NCBI GenBank assembly: GCA_963693635.1 | Contig: CAVOBC010000158.1 | Coordinates: forward strand, 1-10,091 | Origin: CAVOBC01 sp963693635 | Lineage (GTDB): Bacteria; Pseudomonadota; Gammaproteobacteria; Pseudomonadales; Azotimanducaceae | DNA: 10,091 nt | Direction of reading: 5' to 3' | In this document: piece by piece, positions 6,220 to 10,091 of the stretch | How positions within the stretch are numbered: position 1 is the stretch's first letter | Layout of the letters: the number at the start of each line of letters is the position of its first letter | Made by a program: the position numbers and the translations under genes | Notes under the pieces: model-generated | Told to the model about the DNA's origin: nothing | Databases searched by the model: none | The model's input: only the letters and a program-made list of their open reading frames with translations

Positions 6220-7459
6220 TGTCAGACTGCACGCCATCGGGGATAGAAACGCCAACGATGGTGACAAAGTCGATCTTCAGATCATCGCTGACCCGCTTTA
6301 GGAGTCCCACGAGACGACATCCCACCAGATCGCTTTCGACGTCTGGCGCGGCCGCTGCGTTCACACACGCGGACCACCCCTGCTCGTTGTCGAGCGCGAT
6401 GACTTCATCGATCAACGGGGCCTCAGCCGCATCGATCACCGCCAGGATCTGGTTGCTCTGATCGTTGAATCGCGCCGCCACCTCCCCGAATTCCCGGGCA
6501 GCGATCAGGTCGTCGAAACCGGTGCCAGCGCCCCCCTTTAAAATCGCTAGAAACCCGAGTACGTTGTCGCGCACGTTGGTAAACGTGTTGCCGAGGTACG
6601 GAGATTCCACCGCCTCGGGGCAGGCGATCGCTGAACAATCCGCATCGAGTCCCGTTGCAACGCCAAGTTTCTGATCCTTAACGAGGCTCTCTAGCGAAAA
6701 CAGCGCATCTGTCAGCAGTTGCACGGCGTTACCCGAATTGGACGGATCGACGAAACTCTCCCGGTACGCGCGCCATTCAGACAAGGTCGTTGCAGCCGCT
6801 GCTGCGACATCGTCGGCGACCATCCGCGCCAAGCGGCAGCGCCCGTCAACCTGTTCATCGCGGGAGAGCGTATTCCAACTCTGTGTCGCTGGCACCTGCG
6901 GCGCACAGCTGTGGACGAGGCTGTCGTTAAACAGCAGGTATTCGAGTGCTCCGACGCCACGTTGGTTGAGGGCTCTTGTATTAATATCAAATCCGGCCCC
7001 CTCACTGAGTACCACGGCGAGATCAACCCCGCAGGTTGAGAGCGGCCCCGCGGACCACGAGTTGACGCGACTTCGAAGCGCCCCATCGTTTCCTAGGACA
7101 GGCCCAATCGCGTGCATCTCGGTGTGCTGAACCGCCGACATGAGCGAGCGCCAGCCAGCTTCAACAGCCGTCTTCGCATCCGTTTCCAACGCCGTCCCAA
7201 CCGCATCACAGAACGCCTCGACGGGTCCATCCGACGCCGCAAAATCTTCGCTGACAGACGCGAGCACCTCGTAGTTGACCGCGATCACCTCATCAGCGAT
7301 GTGCGTGACCATTTCGTTCGTGTCGAATCCGCTCACTGGCTGACGGGTCGCCGGCGTGTGGATTGACGGCGTCGGTGCACGGGACGAATCAACACAGGCG
7401 ACGAGACCCAGCAGCCCAAGTACCAACGTCGCGCAACGAGAGAAGGACAGCGGAGACAT
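6212..7459 (-). CDS. Imelysin-family lipoprotein (IrpA/M75-like)
   Basis: Secreted lipoprotein of the imelysin family (iron-regulated protein A, peptidase M75 group), usually Fur-controlled and placed next to TonB receptors, thought to bind iron or an iron complex at the cell surface or periplasm. From ATG 7459 it has 415 residues: a signal peptide with lipobox LVAC (Cys22) and Val at +2, which predicts outer-membrane sorting, then a mostly helical body. Imelysin signatures: AGWRSLMSAVQHTEMHAIGP in the first repeat, and RGVGALEYLLFND in the second, where the classical GxHxxE site has become GVGALE, so the His is missing. The C-terminal half has LFSLESLVKDQKLG and FDDLIAAREFGEVAARF. The stop of the preceding gene and this ATG share one base (TGATG); ATG 7465 is an alternative adding two residues. 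Function as protease is unlikely with this motif; a binding role is inferred. Confidence 0.9.
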   Translation of the reverse strand: MSPLSFSRCATLVLGLLGLVACVDSSRAPTPSIHTPATRQPVSGFDTNEMVTHIADEVIAVNYEVLASVSEDFAASDGPVEAFCDAVGTALETDAKTAVEAGWRSLMSAVQHTEMHAIGPVLGNDGALRSRVNSWSAGPLSTCGVDLAVVLSEGAGFDINTRALNQRGVGALEYLLFNDSLVHSCAPQVPATQSWNTLSRDEQVDGRCRLARMVADDVAAAAATTLSEWRAYRESFVDPSNSGNAVQLLTDALFSLESLVKDQKLGVATGLDADCSAIACPEAVESPYLGNTFTNVRDNVLGFLAILKGGAGTGFDDLIAAREFGEVAARFNDQSNQILAVIDAAEAPLIDEVIALDNEQGWSACVNAAAAPDVESDLVGCRLVGLLKRVSDDLKIDFVTIVGVSIPDGVQSDND

Positions 7460-9390
7460 CACCATGTCGCCACGGTTTCGGGGGCGAAGTCATAAGCTGT
7501 CTGCAGAATGTCACGTGCCATCCTGAGGTCCGCCCGGTATGCATCAACCGCCGCCTGATGCCCGGCGACGGGTGGCAGGCCCATGCGGCTGCCATCGGCC
7601 AATACGGGTGCGTCACCCATCAGCGCGAGTACGTGTTTGAGATCGTCCACATTGATGTCAGCCACGGAGTCGTCCCGAAATGGCGAGAACGGACTAAACT
7701 GGAGCGCGAGCGCAAAGCCTTTCATCTCGCTCCAGTGTTTGGCGAGGTTGAGGAAATTCGCAGCATCTTGGAAGTTTGGTGACTCGAACTGATCGATGTC
7801 TGTCGTAGTGTCGTTGATGTAGTGGATGACAGTCGCCGCCACGCACTTCTCCCAGGTGGTCGCGATAACACGAATCTCGCGGTCGAGCGCCATCCGTTGG
7901 ATGTCCGATAGCTCTCCGGCGAGCGACGCAGACGCAATGATCTGACGGCCCGTGATGAACCCACGCATCAGGTCGGTCGTAAAGTCGGTGTTGCCTTCTG
8001 CACCCTCCCCCGCCCCCCCGTCACGCTTGGCACAGTTCTGTGCATGGCCGAATACGAACTCGCTGCGCAGATCAATGTCGCCATCGTCGTTGGTATCAAA
8101 GTAACCCCGCTGGTGGGTGACGCGACCACCGGCGGCGGCTGCGTCTACATCGGTGTAGTCGAGCAGGTCACGGGCGGGTCCCAGGTAACCAAACGCCTCG
8201 TCGAAGTGATGCTCCGCAACCGAAAACGAGCTGTCGCCATCCCGCGCCAGGTTGGCGGCGAAGTCGGTCTGCAGGTAATCGTGCGTGCCCTGGGAAAAAG
8301 ACACCGCGCCACCGACAAACTTGGTCAGGAGTTGCGCGAGGTCCCTGCCGTGGGCATCGACCGTTACTGTGGCCGCTGGCAGTGACGGATCTTCTGGCAC
8401 CGCGATGAGCGGCGTCTCGCCATCACTCGCCTCGGCGCTCAGTCGATCGACATACCAACGAACGAGTTCAGCAGGCACCGGGTCTGCATCCATGCCATCC
8501 GACCAGCCGAAAAACTCACCGTTGATGAGTCGCATCGTCTCGCCACCACCGGCACCGTCACCGCCCGCAATCTTGCCGATCAGGTTCTTGCCGGTGCTGA
8601 CATCGCCATAGTTCGGCCCGGGCACGACCAATTCGCCACCGATAACCGTGAACCCGTGGGGGGTCACGTCTGCACCCGTGCCGGCAATGTAGAACCAGAG
8701 TTCTGCAGCAATCGCATCCCCCTCACCCGGACGCTCGGTCAGGTACGAGAGCGCCGCCGTTAGCCCCGAGATAAGAAGATGTCGGGCCGTCTGCCCGGAA
8801 TAGTTGACCGAACTCGCGCCCGGTTCAAAGGCACTCGCAAAAGCGTAGTGATCGAGGGACGCTTCGCACAGGTCACCCGCGCCGTTCACATCGCGGTCCG
8901 CCTGGTCCGGATTCGGCATTGTCCGGCAGTTGTCACCATTATCACCGACGCCATCCGCATCAATGTCGGACGACTCCGATGGGTCGTCTGGCAGCGCGTC
9001 GCCATTGTCACCGACGCCGTCGAAATCCCTGTCAGCCGATTCACTCGCATCGAGCGGGAAGACATCCTGATTGTCACCGACGCCATCGCCATCTGAGTCA
9101 GCACTTTCAGTGACATCGGCCGGGAATGCGTCTCCATTGTCGCCGACGCCGTCGTTGTCCGTGTCGGCTGACTCGGCCGCATCATTGGGAAACGTGTCGC
9201 TGTTATTGCCAACACCGTCCCGGTCAGAGTCAGCGCTCTCGTCTGGATTGGTTGGAAAAAAGTCGAGCGCGTCGACCACGCCGTCGCGATCCGAATCTGT
9301 CGGGCGATCCGCGCTATTGCTGTCGCAGCCAGCAAGCAGGCCGACGATCACCACGAGGAGTCCCAGCTGAGGGCAGATCGAGCACCGCAT
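7459..9390 (-). CDS. TSP type-3 repeat lipoprotein with DUF4856-like domain (first gene of Fur operon)
   Basis: Surface or periplasmic lipoprotein of 643 residues. ATG 9390 has GGGA eight bases upstream; a GTG three bases earlier (9393) is equally possible. The signal peptide ends in lipobox LAGC (Cys22) followed by Asp23; Asp at +2 is the inner-membrane retention signal in E. coli. Residues 32-141 are five 22-residue thrombospondin type-3 repeats of the form D.D.DGVGDN.D.FP.D..ESA, then two degenerate ones to about 175, all rich in Ca-binding Asp. From about residue 180 (YAFASAFEPGASSVNYSGQTAR) a large helical domain follows that resembles DUF4856; its NYSGQTAR start and TTWEKCVAATVIHYIND are the typical parts. 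An extra EF-hand-like loop DTNDDGDID lies at 432-440. Known DUF4856 proteins commonly accompany imelysins and TonB receptors, as here. I infer a role in capture of iron complexes at the surface; the exact role is unknown. Confidence 0.85.
   Translation of the reverse strand: MRCSICPQLGLLVVIVGLLAGCDSNSADRPTDSDRDGVVDALDFFPTNPDESADSDRDGVGNNSDTFPNDAAESADTDNDGVGDNGDAFPADVTESADSDGDGVGDNQDVFPLDASESADRDFDGVGDNGDALPDDPSESSDIDADGVGDNGDNCRTMPNPDQADRDVNGAGDLCEASLDHYAFASAFEPGASSVNYSGQTARHLLISGLTAALSYLTERPGEGDAIAAELWFYIAGTGADVTPHGFTVIGGELVVPGPNYGDVSTGKNLIGKIAGGDGAGGGETMRLINGEFFGWSDGMDADPVPAELVRWYVDRLSAEASDGETPLIAVPEDPSLPAATVTVDAHGRDLAQLLTKFVGGAVSFSQGTHDYLQTDFAANLARDGDSSFSVAEHHFDEAFGYLGPARDLLDYTDVDAAAAGGRVTHQRGYFDTNDDGDIDLRSEFVFGHAQNCAKRDGGAGEGAEGNTDFTTDLMRGFITGRQIIASASLAGELSDIQRMALDREIRVIATTWEKCVAATVIHYINDTTTDIDQFESPNFQDAANFLNLAKHWSEMKGFALALQFSPFSPFRDDSVADINVDDLKHVLALMGDAPVLADGSRMGLPPVAGHQAAVDAYRADLRMARDILQTAYDFAPETVATW
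8899..9297 (-). repeat. 66-bp tandem repeats encoding TSP type-3 Ca-binding motifs
   Basis: Five units of 66 bp (9297 down to 8968) and a sixth of 69 bp (to 8899) encode residues 32 to about 164 of the first operon gene. Each unit encodes two Asp-rich loops around DGVGDN and a FP.D or related turn. The units differ at many third positions, so the array is old enough to have diverged at DNA level while the Asp positions were kept, which points to selection on calcium binding. Confidence 0.85.
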
Positions 9391-9435
9391 CACCGAATTC
9401 CCGCCGTAACTAACAGGCGCGAAAACTATCCTAAA

Positions 9436-9473
9436 TGAGACTCATTATCAATTATAAATGAGATTGATTATCA
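9436..9473 (-). promoter_or_regulatory. Two tandem Fur boxes at the operon promoter
   Basis: Two sites fit the 7-1-7 Fur consensus TGATAAT-N-ATTATCA: TGAGACTCATTATCA at 9436-9450 and TGAGATTGATTATCA at 9459-9473, each with 12 of 14 matches and spaced 23 bp apart, about two helix turns. The larger repeats around them (from 9433 and from 9456) are nearly identical. On the minus strand a perfect -10 box TATAAT (rc of 9451-9456) lies between them; a poor -35, CTGATT at 9473-9478, stands 16 nt upstream. The predicted start is near 9444 with a leader of about 54 nt. Fe-Fur bound here would cover the spacer and the start site, so the operon should be on when iron is scarce. Confidence 0.85.
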
Positions 9474-9497
9474 ATCAGATTTAATGGATGGCCCATT

Positions 9498-9726
9498 CAG
9501 GACAGAGACCACCGCGCCAGGCGAGGCGTCGACTGCACAGACGTCAATGCCCGTTTCGCCGAAGCGGCGGCGCTACACGCCCCGCCCCAGGCAAGGTCCA
9601 GCACTCGCCGCCAAGCGAACCCAGGGTCTCGCGCTCCCACGCGTGCCACTCGGTGGCGGGCTGGAAGAACCAACGGGCGGGCATAGCACCGCCCGTCCAG
9701 CCGTCGCCTGTACCCCGTGTCAGCAC
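9498..9726 (-). pseudogene. Broken N-terminal fragment of a class I SAM-dependent methyltransferase
   Basis: Joining three minus-strand frames gives a clear methyltransferase N-terminus. Frame 1 (GTG 9726 to about 9608) reads PARWFFQPATEWHAWERETL then GSLGG. Frame 2 (9607 to about 9575) reads RVLDLAWGGA, matching motif I VLDLxCGxG. Frame 3 (9572 to 9501) reads RRRFGETGIDVCAVDASPGA then VVSV, matching the VDxSPxAV acidic motif of the second strand. Two shifts, near 9605 and near 9573, separate the frames, and in frame 3 a TAG stands at 9573-9575. After VVSV the family sequence ends; frame 3 runs on through unrelated bases into the Fur region to TGA at 9471-9473. About 75 of some 200-250 residues remain. 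The gene lies 36 nt behind the dioxygenase gene in the same direction, so they were probably once one operon. Sequencing errors could explain the shifts but not the missing C-terminal part. Confidence 0.6.
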
Positions 9727-9762
9727 CTTCTCCGGTTCGCCGCGATAGTGATCGAGCAGCGC

Positions 9763-10091
9763 TCAGCGCAGAAACTCGCCCGGTTCCCTTGCCCACGTCT
9801 TGGGGTGATCCGCGCCACGTTCAAGGATCTCGCGCGGCACGTCCCCGTCCCAGCCAGCCGGCACGTCATTGGCGGACCGGTAGTACCAGCCGAGTAAAAC
9901 CGTGCGGCGGTTACCCGTGGTATTCGCCCACGTGCCATGCAGTAAACGCGCGTCAGAGATGACAAGCTGCCCCGCTTTGACCGGCATATCAACGGCGCCC
10001 GGATGATCAAAGAAACCCCACGGGTCGTCTGACGGGATGTCATAGCCCCCGACCTCATGGGCTGAAACCAGGTGATCGTGCAGGTCAATCC
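9763..10091 (-). CDS. Phytanoyl-CoA dioxygenase (PhyH) family protein, C-terminal part, enters from right edge
   Basis: Fe(II)/2-oxoglutarate-dependent oxygenase of the PhyH family, whose members hydroxylate lipids, alkaloids, osmolytes or other small molecules. Only the last 108 codons are in the window; the stop is TGA at 9763-9765. The double-stranded beta-helix C-terminus is seen as MPVKAGQLVISDARLLHGTW followed by ANTTGNRRTVLLGWYYRS: the His of LLHG is the distal iron ligand, and the Arg pair in GNRRT contains the residue that binds the 2-oxoglutarate carboxylate. DHPGAVDMPVKAG before it is also usual for the family. The tail GWDGDVPREILERG and PKTWAREPGEFLR is complete. The HxD half of the iron site lies outside the window. 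The substrate cannot be told from this part. Confidence 0.85.
   Translation of the reverse strand, partial: IDLHDHLVSAHEVGGYDIPSDDPWGFFDHPGAVDMPVKAGQLVISDARLLHGTWANTTGNRRTVLLGWYYRSANDVPAGWDGDVPREILERGADHPKTWAREPGEFLR

Noticed and set aside
8886..9335. Long frames on both strands over the Asp-rich repeats
   Set aside because: The repetitive GC-rich DNA keeps several frames open; only the frame with TSP3 repeats and a lipoprotein signal is meaningful.
9720..10088. Minus-strand frame of 122 codons over the dioxygenase
   Set aside because: It is a shifted shadow; the neighbouring frame carries the PhyH His and Arg motifs.

Overview
The window is a GC-rich piece of bacterial chromosome, most likely from a gammaproteobacterium. 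The evidence is a PutP-type proline symporter, tRNA-Glu and tRNA-Gly genes with encoded CCA, a FecA-like outer-membrane receptor, and Fur boxes of the classical 7-1-7 type. Genus cannot be fixed from the sequence alone. Nearly all protein genes lie on the minus strand; both tRNAs and one gene remnant lie on the plus strand.

Left part (1-2366): the N-terminal 291 codons of putP run off the left edge. A 59-residue, very charged small protein precedes putP, with a candidate promoter upstream. Next comes a single-pass membrane protein of unknown function. Its start codon lies inside the promoter of a divergent tRNA-Glu(UUC) gene, which is followed by tRNA-Gly(GCC).

Middle part (2367-3165): the stretch behind tRNA-Gly looks like a scar. 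It holds three tandem 20-bp repeats, an open frame without a start codon, and the C-terminal quarter of a thiamine-diphosphate enzyme of the pyruvate oxidase/acetolactate synthase superfamily, cut off from its 5' part.

Main part (3110-9480): four minus-strand genes overlap end to start and are read from a promoter carrying two Fur boxes. In order of transcription they are a lipoprotein with thrombospondin type-3 (Ca-binding) repeats and a DUF4856-like domain, an imelysin-family lipoprotein, a FecA-like TonB-dependent receptor, and a membrane di-iron fatty-acid hydroxylase/sterol-desaturase family enzyme. The first three fit a known kind of iron-regulated surface uptake system. A translationally coupled lipid hydroxylase as last gene is the unusual part. 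The hydroxylase seems to have lost its own C-terminus at the junction with the thiamine-enzyme remnant.

Right edge (9498-10091): just upstream of the Fur promoter is the N-terminal piece of a class I SAM methyltransferase, broken by two frameshifts, preceded by the C-terminal part of a phytanoyl-CoA dioxygenase family protein that enters from the right. The iron operon therefore sits between two broken genes, one side of which is next to a tRNA-Gly. This suggests insertion or rearrangement of a cassette at this place.
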